From Hyphomicrobiales bacterium (lineage in GTDB: Bacteria; Pseudomonadota; Alphaproteobacteria; Rhizobiales; Rhizobiaceae), in NCBI GenBank assembly GCA_900469955.1, contig UBYX01000015.1, positions 19,572 to 83,571 of the forward strand: a stretch of 64,000 nt of DNA, written 5' to 3'. Position 1 is the stretch's first letter; each line of letters starts with the position of its first letter. The notes under the pieces are model-generated. The model saw only the letters and a program-made list of their open reading frames with translations. It did no database searches and had not been told where the DNA came from. Position numbers and translations under genes: made by a program. Shown piece after piece: positions 12,362-21,592 of the stretch.

Positions 12362-13498
12362 ATGAAGAAACTGCTTGCGGCCGCCACCTTGGCGCTGAGC
12401 GTCAGCACCTCCGGCCACGCTTTCGCAGAGCCGCTGAAGATCGGCATGATCACCACGCTTTCGGGTGGGGGCGCCGGCCTCGGCATCGATACCCGTGACG
12501 GCTTCATGCTGGCGATCAAGAATTCCGGCAACAAGGACGTCACGGTCGTCACCGAGGACGACGCGCAGAAGCCGGAACTGGCCGTGCAGATTGCCGACAA
12601 GATGATCCAGAGCAATCAGGTCGATATCTTGACCGGCATCGTCTGGTCGAACCTTCTGATGGCGGTCGCCCCGAGCGCGGTCGCGCAAGGCAAGTTCTAC
12701 GTCTCGACCAATGCCGCTCCGGCGGCGCTCGCCGGTGCCAACTGCAACAAGCTCTATTTCAACGCCGCCTATCAGAACGACAATCTTCACGAAGCCATGG
12801 GCGAATACGCCAACAAGAGCTACAAGAAGATGTTCATCCTGGCCCCGAATTACCCGGCCGGCAAGGATTCGCTGACCGGCTTTAAGCGTTATTACAAGGG
12901 CGAGCTGGCTTCCGAAGTGTACACGCAGGTCGGCCAGACCGACTACGCGGCCGAGATTGCCCAGATGCGCGCCTCCGGCGCCGACGGCATCTTCGTCTTC
13001 CTGCCCGGCGGCATGGGCATCGCCTTCATGAAGCAGTTCGCCCAGTCGGGCGTGAAAATTCCGGTCATGGGACCGGGCTTCTCCTTCAGCCAGGACGTCC
13101 TGCCGGCAATCGGCGATGCGGCGCTCGGCGCCAAGGCATCCGGCCAATGGGCTCCCGACTTCGACAACGAGGCCAGCAAGAAATTCCTCGCGGATTTCCA
13201 GAAGGAATATGGCCGGCTGCCGTCCATCTATGCCGTCCAGGCTTATGATGCGGCCCAGCTCATCCTCTCGGCGGCCGGGAAGGCAAGCGTCAAGGATGCG
13301 GATGCCTTCGGTGCCGAACTCCGCAAGGCGGACATCAAGTCTCCGCGGGGAAAATTCACCTTCAACACCAACCAGCATCCGATCCAGGATATCTACCTGA
13401 CCGAAGTCGTGAAGCAGAACGGCGTCCTGACCAACAAGACGGTGGAAAAGATCTTCACCGATCATAAGGACGCCTATGCCAAAGACTGCAAGATCTAA
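12362..13498 (+). CDS. Liv-type ABC transporter substrate-binding protein
   Basis: A 378-residue periplasmic binding protein (family of leucine/amide/aromatic-acid receptors). It has a signal peptide: MKKLLAAATLALS start and cleavage near AFAEP at about residue 22. The mature part begins LKIGMITTLSGGGAG, the usual first strand of this fold. I chose ATG 12362, with GGGAG eight bases upstream, over an upstream in-frame start. It heads a five-gene importer set. Given the ligase next door, the ligand is probably an aromatic acid such as anthranilate rather than a branched-chain amino acid. Confidence 0.88.
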   Translation: MKKLLAAATLALSVSTSGHAFAEPLKIGMITTLSGGGAGLGIDTRDGFMLAIKNSGNKDVTVVTEDDAQKPELAVQIADKMIQSNQVDILTGIVWSNLLMAVAPSAVAQGKFYVSTNAAPAALAGANCNKLYFNAAYQNDNLHEAMGEYANKSYKKMFILAPNYPAGKDSLTGFKRYYKGELASEVYTQVGQTDYAAEIAQMRASGADGIFVFLPGGMGIAFMKQFAQSGVKIPVMGPGFSFSQDVLPAIGDAALGAKASGQWAPDFDNEASKKFLADFQKEYGRLPSIYAVQAYDAAQLILSAAGKASVKDADAFGAELRKADIKSPRGKFTFNTNQHPIQDIYLTEVVKQNGVLTNKTVEKIFTDHKDAYAKDCKI

Positions 13499-13507
13499 GG
13501 CTATCTC

Positions 13508-14431
13508 GTGACCTTCGCGCTTGCTCTCGAGCAGTTGCTGAACGGCCTGCAGCTCGGCGTCATGTTGTTTCTCATGGCTGCCGGGCTGACGCTGATCTTC
13601 GGCGTCATGGGCCTAATCAACCTGGCTCACGGTTCGCTCTACATGGTGGGTGCTTTTGCATGCGCCGTCGTGGCCGCCTGGACCGGGTCATTCTGGATCG
13701 GGCTTGTCGCCAGCCTCGCTTGCGCGGCGGCGGCAGGCGCGGTCGTGGAACTCCTGGTTATCCGAAAGCTTTATGACCGCGATCACCTCGATCAGGTGCT
13801 GGCAACTTTCGCGCTGATCCTGATGTTTTCCGAGGGCACGCGCTGGCTTTTCGGCTCCTTTCCTCTTTATCTCGATATCCCGCCGCTGCTTCAGGGCGCG
13901 TTGCCGTTGCCGGGCGGTACGGAATATCCGGTCTATCGCCTGGCGATCATCGCCGCCGGGGCTGTCGTGGCATTCGGGCTCTACATGCTGATATCCAGGA
14001 CGCGGCTCGGCATGCGCATCCGTGCCGGCGAAAGCGATCGCGAGATGATCGGCGCGCTCGGCGTCGATATTCGCACTCTCTATACGGTGGTCTTTGCACT
14101 TGGTGCCGCGCTGGCTGGCCTCGCAGGCGCGCTGGTCGGTGCCCTGCAGTCGGTGCAGGTCGGCATGGGGGAGCCCGTGCTGATCCTCGCCTTCGTGGTG
14201 ATCGTCATCGGCGGCATCGGTTCGATCAAGGGGGCGCTTCTCGGTGCTCTTCTGGTGGGCGTCACCGATACGATGGGTCGTTTCCTGTTGCCGAAAATCC
14301 TGGCGCTCTTCGTGCCGCCGGCTCAGGCGGGCATGATCGGCGGCGCAGCGGCCTCCATGCTCATCTACATCGTGATGGCGCTCATCCTGGCGGTGAAGCC
14401 GCGCGGCCTTTTCCCGGCAGCGCATGCGTGA
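13508..14431 (+). CDS. Branched-chain-type ABC transporter permease (LivH-like)
   Basis: A 307-residue membrane permease starting with GTG at 13508. The signature GVMGLINLAHGSLYM near residue 33 and the EAA-like loop with GESDREMIGALGVD around residue 178 mark the LivH family. It forms a heteromeric channel with the LivM-like protein whose gene overlaps its 3' end by 8 bases. Part of the putative aromatic-acid importer. Confidence 0.9.
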   Translation: MTFALALEQLLNGLQLGVMLFLMAAGLTLIFGVMGLINLAHGSLYMVGAFACAVVAAWTGSFWIGLVASLACAAAAGAVVELLVIRKLYDRDHLDQVLATFALILMFSEGTRWLFGSFPLYLDIPPLLQGALPLPGGTEYPVYRLAIIAAGAVVAFGLYMLISRTRLGMRIRAGESDREMIGALGVDIRTLYTVVFALGAALAGLAGALVGALQSVQVGMGEPVLILAFVVIVIGGIGSIKGALLGALLVGVTDTMGRFLLPKILALFVPPAQAGMIGGAAASMLIYIVMALILAVKPRGLFPAAHA

Positions 14432-15413
14432 GGCCATGATCGTGACCCGCGAGAATCTTATCAACCTCATTCTGGCTGCGCTTCTGCTTGCCGTTCCCAT
14501 CGGGGCAAACTGGCTCGGCCAGCCTTTCTACATCACGCTTGCGACCCGTGTAGCCATTCTGGCTCTCGCCGCCACCGGCCTCAATCTGGCGCTTGGCCTC
14601 GGCGGTCTCGTCTCATTCGGCCACGCGGCCTTCTTCGGGCTTGGCGGTTACGTGGCCGGCATTCTGGCGTCGCATGGTTTTTCCGGTGAGCCGCTCCTGT
14701 TCGGTTTCTCGGGCACTAACCAGATGTGGGTGATCTGGCCGGTGGCGGTCGTCCTTTCGGGACTGGTCGGGCTGGCGATCGGCGCCATCAGCTTGAGGAC
14801 TTCGGGCGTCTATTTCATCATGATCACGCTCGCCTTTGCGCAGATGGTCTATTATTTCGCTGTGTCCTGGCCGGCCTATGGCGGCGAAGACGGGCTCTCA
14901 ATTCTCGTCCGGAACCAGTTTCCGGGCGTGATGACGATGCGGCCGATGAGCTTCTTCCTGATCTGCTATGTGATCCTGCTTGTCAGCATCGGTCTTTTCG
15001 CGCTGATCCGCGCCTCGCGTTTCGGCTCGGCGCTGCAGGCTACGAGGCAGAACGAGGTGCGGGTCGCGACGGTAGGCATCCAGCCTTACCGCATCCGGCT
15101 GACTGCCTTCGTGATCTCGGCGATGATAACCGGACTGGCCGGCGCTCTGTTTGCCGATCTCAACCGTTTCGTCAGCCCATCCATGCTTTCCTGGCATATG
15201 TCCGGGGAATTGATCGTGTTGATCATTCTCGGTGGAACCGGCCGCCTGTTTGGGCCGCTGGCAGGCGCAGCGCTCTATGTTGCCTTCGAATATGCACTCG
15301 GCGGAATTACCGAGCGCTGGCAGTTCTTCCTCGGTCTCATCCTGCTTCTCGTCGTGCTCTTCGCCCGTGGCGGATTGCTCGGCCTTCTGGCCGGGAGGGC
15401 GCGCCATGGGTGA
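14424..15413 (+). CDS. Branched-chain-type ABC transporter permease (LivM-like)
   Basis: A 329-residue permease with the LivM signature ALGLGGLVSFGHAAFFGLGGY around residues 53-73 and the cytoplasmic loop ATRQNEVRVATVGI near 205. The ATG at 14424 overlaps livH; an alternative ATG at 14436 has GAGG just upstream and would shorten the protein by four residues. It ends inside the next gene with an 8-base overlap, so the genes are translationally coupled. Confidence 0.9.
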   Translation: MREAMIVTRENLINLILAALLLAVPIGANWLGQPFYITLATRVAILALAATGLNLALGLGGLVSFGHAAFFGLGGYVAGILASHGFSGEPLLFGFSGTNQMWVIWPVAVVLSGLVGLAIGAISLRTSGVYFIMITLAFAQMVYYFAVSWPAYGGEDGLSILVRNQFPGVMTMRPMSFFLICYVILLVSIGLFALIRASRFGSALQATRQNEVRVATVGIQPYRIRLTAFVISAMITGLAGALFADLNRFVSPSMLSWHMSGELIVLIILGGTGRLFGPLAGAALYVAFEYALGGITERWQFFLGLILLLVVLFARGGLLGLLAGRARHG

Positions 15414-16155
15414 TGCAGTTCTCGAAATCTCCAATCTCGCAAAGAATTTTGGCGCGCTGCGCGCAACCGATGGTGTGACGCTCGATCTGCGCCCCGGGGA
15501 AATCCATGCGCTGATCGGCCCGAACGGCGCGGGAAAATCGACCCTGATCCATCAGATATGCGGGACGCTCAGGCAGGACAGCGGTTCGATCCGCTTTGCA
15601 GGCCAGGACATTAGCGGTCTCGGTGTCGCCCAACGCGCGCGGCTGGGGCTCGGGCGCACATTCCAGGTCTCGTCGCTGGCATCGGATTTTTCCGCACTTC
15701 GCAATGTCATGCTGGCGGTGCAGGCCAGACAGGGGTCGAGCTTCCGCTTCTTCAAACCGGTAATGCGCGACAAGGGCTTGATCGACACGGCCATGACCAT
15801 CCTGGAGCGCGTCGGGCTCGCCGCGCGGGCTCGCCTGCCCGCAGCCGAGCTTTCGCACGGTGAACGCCGACAGCTTGAAATCGCAATGGCGCTGGCACTG
15901 CAATCCAAGGCGTTTCTGCTCGACGAGCCCATGGCGGGCATGGGCCCGGAAGGCTCGAAGTCGCTGACGCGCTTCCTCGATACCCTGCGCCATGAAGCGC
16001 CGATCCTGCTTGTTGAACATGATATGGACGCGGTTTTTGCGCTCGCCGACCGGATCTCCGTTTTGGTCTATGGCCGCATTATCGCGACAGGTACGGTGGA
16101 GGAAATCCGCAGAGATCCGGCCGTGCGGACTGCTTATCTCGGAGATCACGCCTGA
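15406..16155 (+). CDS. ABC transporter ATP-binding protein (LivG-like)
   Basis: A 249-residue ATPase with Walker A GPNGAGKST (about residues 37-45), a variant signature LSHGERRQLEIAMAL (LSHGE instead of LSGGQ), Walker B AFLLDEPMAGM and the switch His in LVEHDMD. The family-specific GRTFQ motif is present. I chose ATG 15406, which overlaps the LivM stop, because the longer upstream frame only re-reads livM in another frame. It pairs with the LivF-like ATPase that follows with a one-base overlap. Confidence 0.92.
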   Translation: MGDAVLEISNLAKNFGALRATDGVTLDLRPGEIHALIGPNGAGKSTLIHQICGTLRQDSGSIRFAGQDISGLGVAQRARLGLGRTFQVSSLASDFSALRNVMLAVQARQGSSFRFFKPVMRDKGLIDTAMTILERVGLAARARLPAAELSHGERRQLEIAMALALQSKAFLLDEPMAGMGPEGSKSLTRFLDTLRHEAPILLVEHDMDAVFALADRISVLVYGRIIATGTVEEIRRDPAVRTAYLGDHA

Positions 16156-16838
16156 TGTTGCTCGATGTGTCGAAAATCGAGGCGTTTTATGGTGCGAGCC
16201 AGGCCCTGTTCGGCGTCGATCTGTCCGTCGCCGAAGGCGAGGTCGTGGCGCTGATGGGTCGCAACGGCATGGGCAAAACGACAACCATTCGCGCCATCTG
16301 CAACCTCAACCCTCCGCGTGCGGGGGCGGTCAGGCTCGGCGGTGAGGACCTCAAGGGCAGAAGGCCGCATCATGTGGCAAAGCTCGGCATCGGCCTGGTT
16401 CCGGAAGGGCGGCGCTGCTTTCCGAATCTCACGGTGTACGAAAACCTGGTGGCAGCTGCCCGACCGGGCCAGTGGACCCTCGACCGCGTCAATGAATTGT
16501 TTCCGCGGCTGAAGGAACGGCAGACCCAGATGGCGCGTTCGCTTTCGGGGGGAGAACAGCAGATGCTGGCGATCGGGCGCGCGTTGATGACCAATCCGCG
16601 GCTTCTGATCCTCGATGAGGCGACCGAGGGACTTGCTCCGGTCATTCGCCAGGATATCTGGAAGGCCATACGCCGGCTGAAGGCCGACGGTCTGTCGATC
16701 CTGGTGGTGGATAAGACGCTTTCCGAGCTTTTGCCTGTTGCGGACCGCGGCATCATCCTGGAAAACGGACGGAGCGCCTGGAGCGGCAAGCCCGCCGATC
16801 TGACGATGGAACTGCAAGATCGATATCTCGGGGTGTGA
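16155..16838 (+). CDS. ABC transporter ATP-binding protein (LivF-like)
   Basis: A 227-residue ATPase with Walker A GRNGMGKTT (about residues 35-43), signature LSGGEQQMLAIGRAL and Walker B LLILDEATEGL. The LivF-typical motif LVPEGRRCFPNLTVYENL is present. Where most LivF proteins have a switch His in a VEQ-N/EH context, this protein reads LVVDKTLSELL, so the H-loop His appears to be replaced by Lys, which is unusual and worth checking. It completes the importer; the MarR gene starts 3 bp later. Confidence 0.9.
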   Translation: MLLDVSKIEAFYGASQALFGVDLSVAEGEVVALMGRNGMGKTTTIRAICNLNPPRAGAVRLGGEDLKGRRPHHVAKLGIGLVPEGRRCFPNLTVYENLVAAARPGQWTLDRVNELFPRLKERQTQMARSLSGGEQQMLAIGRALMTNPRLLILDEATEGLAPVIRQDIWKAIRRLKADGLSILVVDKTLSELLPVADRGIILENGRSAWSGKPADLTMELQDRYLGV

Positions 16839-16841
16839 GCG

Positions 16842-17354
16842 ATGAATGGTGAAGCAACCAGCGCCGATCTGGAACTGATCGCCCATGGACCGCATGGGCG
16901 CAACAAGCCCGAAACGCGGCTCTGGCTGCGTATGCTCTCCACGACGAAGCTGATCACCAACGAAATCCGTCGCCGGCTCCGCACCGAATTCGGCGCGACG
17001 CTGCCGCAGTTCGACCTCATGGCCCAGCTTTACCGCGAGAAGGATGGCCTGCGCCTTGGTGAACTTTCCAAGCGCACCATGGTCACCAATGGCAATGTCA
17101 CGGGTCTGGTCGAGCGGTTGGAAGTGGACGGCCTGGTGCAGCGCGTCACACCGGATGGGGACCGGCGCGTTACGGTCGCAAAGCTTACCCCCGCCGGAAC
17201 CGAACTCTTCGTGTCCATGGCGGCGGCCCATGAAGCCTGGCTCCGCGATATCATGGCAGATGTCGATCCGGAGATGATCGCCTCGTTGTGGTCGGAGATC
17301 GGTGCGGTAAAAGCCTCCGCCAGCAACCATCTTTCCGGCGCGGCCTTCGAATAG
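16842..17354 (+). CDS. MarR family transcriptional regulator
   Basis: A 170-residue MarR protein. The helix-turn-helix LRLGELSKRTMVTNGNVTGLVERLEVDGLV spans about residues 70-99, and the wing contains the conserved D-x-R-R segment (TPDGDRRVTVAKLT). Members of this family often sense aromatic carboxylates or their CoA esters. Its position directly after the ATPase genes suggests it controls the locus, probably by binding the repeat at 10523. Confidence 0.88.
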   Translation: MNGEATSADLELIAHGPHGRNKPETRLWLRMLSTTKLITNEIRRRLRTEFGATLPQFDLMAQLYREKDGLRLGELSKRTMVTNGNVTGLVERLEVDGLVQRVTPDGDRRVTVAKLTPAGTELFVSMAAAHEAWLRDIMADVDPEMIASLWSEIGAVKASASNHLSGAAFE

Positions 17355-17389
17355 TAAGGATCGTCTGCGTAAAAGAGTTCGGGTGAAAG

Positions 17390-18319
17390 ATGGCAGACCT
17401 GCAGGCGATCGTTGACGAGATCCATGAAAAACTGACCCCGCGGCTGGGCGAAGGCAAGGTTGCCGACTACATTCCCCAGCTCGCACATGTGGATCCGAAG
17501 AAATTCGGCATGGCGATCGTCACGGTCGACGGCGAGATGGTCAAGGTAGGCGATGCCGACCTCCCTTTTTCGATTCAGAGTATTTCCAAGGTTTTCACGC
17601 TGACGCTGGCCCTTGGCAAACACGGCGAAACCACCTGGAACCGGGTTGGCCGCGAGCCCTCAGGCTCGGCATTCAACTCCATCGTCCAGCTCGAACACGA
17701 AGAGGGCAAGCCCCGTAATCCCTTCATCAATGCCGGTGCAATAGCGGTCAGCGATCTGGTGCTTGCGGGGCACACGCCACGGGAGGCAATCGGCGAGATC
17801 GTGCGCTTCGTGCGCTATCTGGCCGACGATGATGCCATCGCCATCGATCCGGCGGTCGCAAAGTCCGAACAGGCGACCGGCTACCGCAATTTCGCGCTGG
17901 CGAATTTCATGCGCTCCTTCGGCAAGCTGGATCATCCGGTGGAGCATGTGCTCGGCGTTTATTTCCACCACTGCGCGCTGGCCATGACGTGCATGCAGCT
18001 TGCCAGGTCCGGCCTTTTTCTGGCAGCATCGGGCAGCAATCCCCTGACCGGGCATACGGTTGTCTCGAAACAGCGGGCGCGTCGCATCAATGCGCTGATG
18101 CTGACTTGCGGTCACTACGATGGTTCCGGAGATTTCGCCTACCGGGTAGGCCTGCCCGGCAAGAGCGGCGTTGGCGGCGGAATTCTGGCGGTGGCGCCGG
18201 GACGCGCCTCAGTCGCTGTCTGGTCGCCGGGGCTCAACCACAATGGAAATTCGCTGCTTGGCTCGCTGGCGCTGGAAATGTTGACGGCAAGGACCGGCTG
18301 GTCCGTTTTCGGTCTTTGA
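17390..18319 (+). CDS. glsA: Glutaminase A (serine-dependent beta-lactamase fold)
   Basis: A 309-residue glutaminase that hydrolyses L-glutamine to glutamate and ammonia. The Ser-x-x-Lys motif lies in [11 protein letters not shown] (about residues 62-72). [21 protein letters not shown] and [15 protein letters not shown] are the other conserved family blocks, and length matches the usual 305-310 residues. It lies 35 bp after the MarR gene in the same direction and ends at a strong terminator, so it may be the last gene of the aromatic-acid operon, although a role there is not obvious. Confidence 0.93.
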   Translation: MADLQAIVDEIHEKLTPRLGEGKVADYIPQLAHVDPKKFGMAIVTVDGEMVKVGDADLPFSIQSISKVFTLTLALGKHGETTWNRVGREPSGSAFNSIVQLEHEEGKPRNPFINAGAIAVSDLVLAGHTPREAIGEIVRFVRYLADDDAIAIDPAVAKSEQATGYRNFALANFMRSFGKLDHPVEHVLGVYFHHCALAMTCMQLARSGLFLAASGSNPLTGHTVVSKQRARRINALMLTCGHYDGSGDFAYRVGLPGKSGVGGGILAVAPGRASVAVWSPGLNHNGNSLLGSLALEMLTARTGWSVFGL

Positions 18320-18328
18320 GCGTCCGAT

Positions 18329-18358
18329 AAAAAAGCCCGGCCGAAGCCGGGCTTTTTT
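18329..18358. terminator. Bidirectional intrinsic terminator between glsA and tctA
   Basis: AAGCCCGGC and GCCGGGCTT form a stem around CGAA. It is flanked by A-runs on one side and a T-run on the other, so it can stop transcription from both convergent genes. Confidence 0.92.
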
Positions 18359-18380
18359 GGTCTGGTGGCAATGTTCGTGA

Positions 18381-19898
18381 TCAATCTTCGCTGGCTGCCA
18401 TCTGAGAGAGCACCTCGCCGCGCCCGCGTGCCCTGAGGATCAGCGGGACGATCAGCGCCAGGGCCGCGAGAACGAGCAGCACCGCGGCGATCGGCGATTG
18501 GACCAAAGTCGTGACGTCGCCCTGGCTGATGGCGAGCGACCGACGGAGCTGCTGTTCGGCAAGCGGGCCGAGGATCAGGCCGACCACCACGGGGGCGATC
18601 GGATAACCGAAGACGCGCATGACATAGCCGAGCAGGCCGAAGGTCAGCAGCATGCCGAGCTCGAACACGGACGGATTGGCGCCGATGGTGCCGAGCGTCG
18701 CAAACAGCAGAATACCAGCATAGAGCCATGGTTTTGGAATGGTCAGCAGCTTTACCCAAAGGCCGACCAGCGGCAGGTTCAGGACCAACAGCATCAGGTT
18801 GGCAATGAGCAGCGACGCGATCAGGCCCCAGACGAGCTGCGGGTTGGTCGCAAAGAGCAGCGGACCCGGCTGCAGACCGTATTGCTGGAAGCCGGCGAGC
18901 ATGATCGCCGCCGTCGCCGTCGTCGGCAGACCGAGTGTCAGCAGCGGCACCAGAGTGCCGGCAGCCGAGGCGTTGTTGGCGGCTTCCGGCCCCGCTACGC
19001 CTTCGATCGCGCCGTTGCCGAATTCTTCCGGATACCTCGTAAGACGCTTCTCGGTCGCATAGGAGAGGAAGGTGCCGATCTCGGCGCCGCCGGCCGGCAT
19101 GGCGCCGATCGGGAAGCCGATCAGTGTACCGCGCAGCCAAGCCTTCCAGGAGCGTGCCCAATCCTGCGCACTCATCCAGATCGATCCGCGCACGGCTTCG
19201 ACCTTGTCCGGTCCCTTGTCGCCCTGGGCGGCGATGAAGAGTGTTTCTCCGATCGCGAACATGGCGACGGCCATGGTCGTGACCTCGATCCCATCAAGCA
19301 GGTCCGGAATCCCAAAGGACAGCCGGTTCTGGCCTGTCAGTTGGTCAATACCGACCACGGAGAAAGCGAGGCCGATAAACAGCGAGGTCAGGCCACGCAA
19401 AGTCGAATCCCCGAAAGCCGACGAGACGGTGACGAAGGCAAGCACCATCAGCGCAAAATATTCGCGCGGGCCGAAGACCAGCGCCAGCTTGACGATATAG
19501 GGAGCGATAAAGGCCAGCAGCAGTGTCGCGATGAGGCCGGCAACGAAGGAGCCGATCGCCGCGGTTGCCAGTGCCGGCCCGCCGCGCCCGGCGCGGGCCA
19601 TCTTGTTGCCCTCGAGCGCGGTAACGATCGAAGAGCTCTCACCGGGCGTGTTGAGCAGGATCGATGTCGTCGATCCGCCATACATGCCGCCATAGTAGAT
19701 ACCCGCGAACATGATGAGCGATCCGGTGGGATCGAGCCGATAGGTGACGGGGAGCAGAAGTGCCACCGTGAGCGCCGGACCGATGCCGGGCAATACGCCG
19801 ACGGCTGTGCCAAGGGTAACGCCGATCAGCGCATAAAGCAGGTTGAGCGGCTGTGCGGCAGCCAGAAGCCCCTGCAGAAGGAATTCAAATGTAGCCAT
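18381..19898 (-). CDS. tctA: Tripartite tricarboxylate transporter large permease TctA
   Basis: A 505-residue TctA-family membrane protein with about a dozen hydrophobic segments. The N-terminal block ([17 protein letters not shown] around residues 34-50, then [20 protein letters not shown] around 70-90) and the matching internal block ([12 protein letters not shown] around 310) are diagnostic. It forms the channel with TctB, encoded 21 bp upstream, and is fed by TctC. Cargo is probably a di- or tricarboxylate, not determinable here. Confidence 0.93.
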   Translation of the reverse strand: MATFEFLLQGLLAAAQPLNLLYALIGVTLGTAVGVLPGIGPALTVALLLPVTYRLDPTGSLIMFAGIYYGGMYGGSTTSILLNTPGESSSIVTALEGNKMARAGRGGPALATAAIGSFVAGLIATLLLAFIAPYIVKLALVFGPREYFALMVLAFVTVSSAFGDSTLRGLTSLFIGLAFSVVGIDQLTGQNRLSFGIPDLLDGIEVTTMAVAMFAIGETLFIAAQGDKGPDKVEAVRGSIWMSAQDWARSWKAWLRGTLIGFPIGAMPAGGAEIGTFLSYATEKRLTRYPEEFGNGAIEGVAGPEAANNASAAGTLVPLLTLGLPTTATAAIMLAGFQQYGLQPGPLLFATNPQLVWGLIASLLIANLMLLVLNLPLVGLWVKLLTIPKPWLYAGILLFATLGTIGANPSVFELGMLLTFGLLGYVMRVFGYPIAPVVVGLILGPLAEQQLRRSLAISQGDVTTLVQSPIAAVLLVLAALALIVPLILRARGRGEVLSQMAASED

Positions 19899-19919
19899 GG
19901 TCGTTTTCTCCGGCGCCGA

Positions 19920-20414
19920 TCACAGGAAGAGGTGTTCCAGCGGGCCTGCCGGAAGCGAGAGCTGCAGCAGTCCGGCGAAGATCAGCCAGATGACGAGACA
20001 GAGGACGATGCCGACGGGAATCGTCATCCAGAGCTTGCGCTTTCCGAAACCCGCTGCCGTGAGCGCGAACAGGATGCCGGTCGCAATGGAAAATCCCGCG
20101 GTCGTCAGAAGCAGCATCTGGGCTGCAAGGCCGGCAACGATCCAGACAACGGGGCCGAACTGCTGCTTTTCCCGTTCCGGGAAATCTCCCCGGAAGGCCT
20201 CTACGACTGTCCAGATCGCCAGGCCGATGAGGGCGAAGGCAATCCAGTTCGGAACCGTGGCGGGGCCTACCTGTGAATAGCCGGCCATTTCCCTCAGCCG
20301 GGAGACGTCCAGGAAGATGACCGCGGCAATGGCGGCAAGAGCGGCGGCGATAGCAAGCGCCGCCCTGTCGGGGCGGCGCTGTTCGGTGCTCGTTTTGTTG
20401 TTGTCCCGGCTCAT
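19920..20414 (-). CDS. tctB: Tripartite tricarboxylate transporter small permease TctB
   Basis: A 164-residue protein with four hydrophobic segments and a charged N-terminal tail, the layout of TctB. The start ATG overlaps the tctC stop as ATGA, which implies translational coupling. TctB is required for transport but its sequence is poorly conserved in general, so the name relies on context between tctC and tctA. Confidence 0.88.
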   Translation of the reverse strand: MSRDNNKTSTEQRRPDRAALAIAAALAAIAAVIFLDVSRLREMAGYSQVGPATVPNWIAFALIGLAIWTVVEAFRGDFPEREKQQFGPVVWIVAGLAAQMLLLTTAGFSIATGILFALTAAGFGKRKLWMTIPVGIVLCLVIWLIFAGLLQLSLPAGPLEHLFL

Positions 20415-21355
20415 TTGACGAGTCCGATGTCCTTCAGGACCGCTTCGGTCGCAGAAATATCCTTGGCGAGCTGCGCGTCGAAAGCCTCACCGGACAGGTA
20501 GGTGTCGGCCCAGCCCTTGGTCTTCAACGTCTCCTGCCAGGTCTTCGACTTTACGAGCTTCTCGACGTCGCCCTGAATGGCTTTCTTCTGCTCGGCCGAA
20601 AGGCCCGGAGCGGCCGCAACCATGCGCCAGTTCTGCAGCACGACGTCGAAGCCGGATTCCTTGAGCGTCGGAGCATCCACGCCTTCGATCTTCTTGTCGG
20701 CGGAGAGAGCCAGCAGGCGCAGCGTACCGGCCTTCACCTGGGATTCGAATTCGCCGTAAGAGGAAACGCCTGCGGTGACCTGGCTGCCGAGAATGGCGGC
20801 CAACGCTTCGCCGCCGCCCGAGAACGCAATGTAGTTGATCTTAGTGGGATCAACGCCGGCGGCCTTGGCAAGTAGACCGACGAGGATATGGTCGGTGCCG
20901 CCGGCCGAACCGCCGCCCCAGGAAACGGCGCCCGGATTTGCCTTCAGCTTGGCAACGAGATCGCCGATCGTCTTGATGTCGGAGGAGGCCGGGACGACGA
21001 TCGCTTCATATTCGCCGGTCAGGCGGGCGATCGGAGTGACGTCCTTCAGGGTGACCGGCGATTTGTTGGTGAGGATAGCGCCGACCATGACATAGCCGCC
21101 GACCATCAGTGCGTTCGGCTTGCCCTTCTGCTGGCTCGCGAACTGAGCGATGCCGATGGTGCCGCCGGCGCCCGGTACGTTCATGACCTGCACGTTACCG
21201 GAGATTTTCTCCTGCTGAAGCGCAGTCTGCAGCGAACGGGCCGTCTGGTCCCAGCCACCGCCCGGTGCCGCCGGCGCCATGATGGTGTAGTCTGCAGCAT
21301 AGGCCGGCAGTGCGAGTGCGCCGGCAAGAATGGAAGCGAGAAAGAAGTGTTTCAA
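20411..21355 (-). CDS. tctC: Tripartite tricarboxylate transporter substrate-binding protein TctC
   Basis: A 314-residue periplasmic receptor of the Bug/TctC family. A TTG start at 21355 is chosen. It has GGAGGA seven to eight bases upstream and directly begins a signal peptide ([19 protein letters not shown]). The ATG-initiated extension upstream has no such features. The Bug motif [17 protein letters not shown] is at the start of the mature protein and [12 protein letters not shown] occurs near residue 155. It probably heads the tctCBA operon, preceded by the direct repeat at 21517. Confidence 0.9.
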   Translation of the reverse strand: MKHFFLASILAGALALPAYAADYTIMAPAAPGGGWDQTARSLQTALQQEKISGNVQVMNVPGAGGTIGIAQFASQQKGKPNALMVGGYVMVGAILTNKSPVTLKDVTPIARLTGEYEAIVVPASSDIKTIGDLVAKLKANPGAVSWGGGSAGGTDHILVGLLAKAAGVDPTKINYIAFSGGGEALAAILGSQVTAGVSSYGEFESQVKAGTLRLLALSADKKIEGVDAPTLKESGFDVVLQNWRMVAAAPGLSAEQKKAIQGDVEKLVKSKTWQETLKTKGWADTYLSGEAFDAQLAKDISATEAVLKDIGLVK

Positions 21356-21516
21356 GGGTAGATCCTCCGTTGGCGTCCTGATCTGACGCGAATTGTTTCT
21401 CAAGCGAAACGAAGGGATGGATAGGGTGTGCGAGAACCGCCAGACCCGAACTCCTCCCGTCGTTGATCGGGGTCCCGCCTCCACGGGGCCGATTAGACAT
21501 AAGCCAGCATATCAAG

Positions 21517-21533
21517 CTGACATCTACCTGACA
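21517..21533 (-). promoter_or_regulatory. Candidate TctD-type response-regulator box upstream of tctC
   Basis: On the minus strand TGTCAG occurs twice with starts 11 bases apart, separated by GTAGA. Direct repeats at one-helical-turn spacing are the usual binding pattern of OmpR/PhoB-family regulators such as the one encoded at 23425. The site is about 165 bases upstream of the tctC start, inside the 237-bp gap after the binding-protein gene. Its function is inferred. Confidence 0.45.
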
Positions 21534-21592
21534 GATTTCGCCATCTTGGCTTTTGGCAAGAGGTAATAGGCGTTCCAGCGGAATTTTTGTGG

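Noticed and set aside
18498..20276. 592-codon open frame antisense to tctA and tctB
   Set aside because: Charged, low-complexity composition with no domain; the opposite strand encodes clear TctA and TctB.
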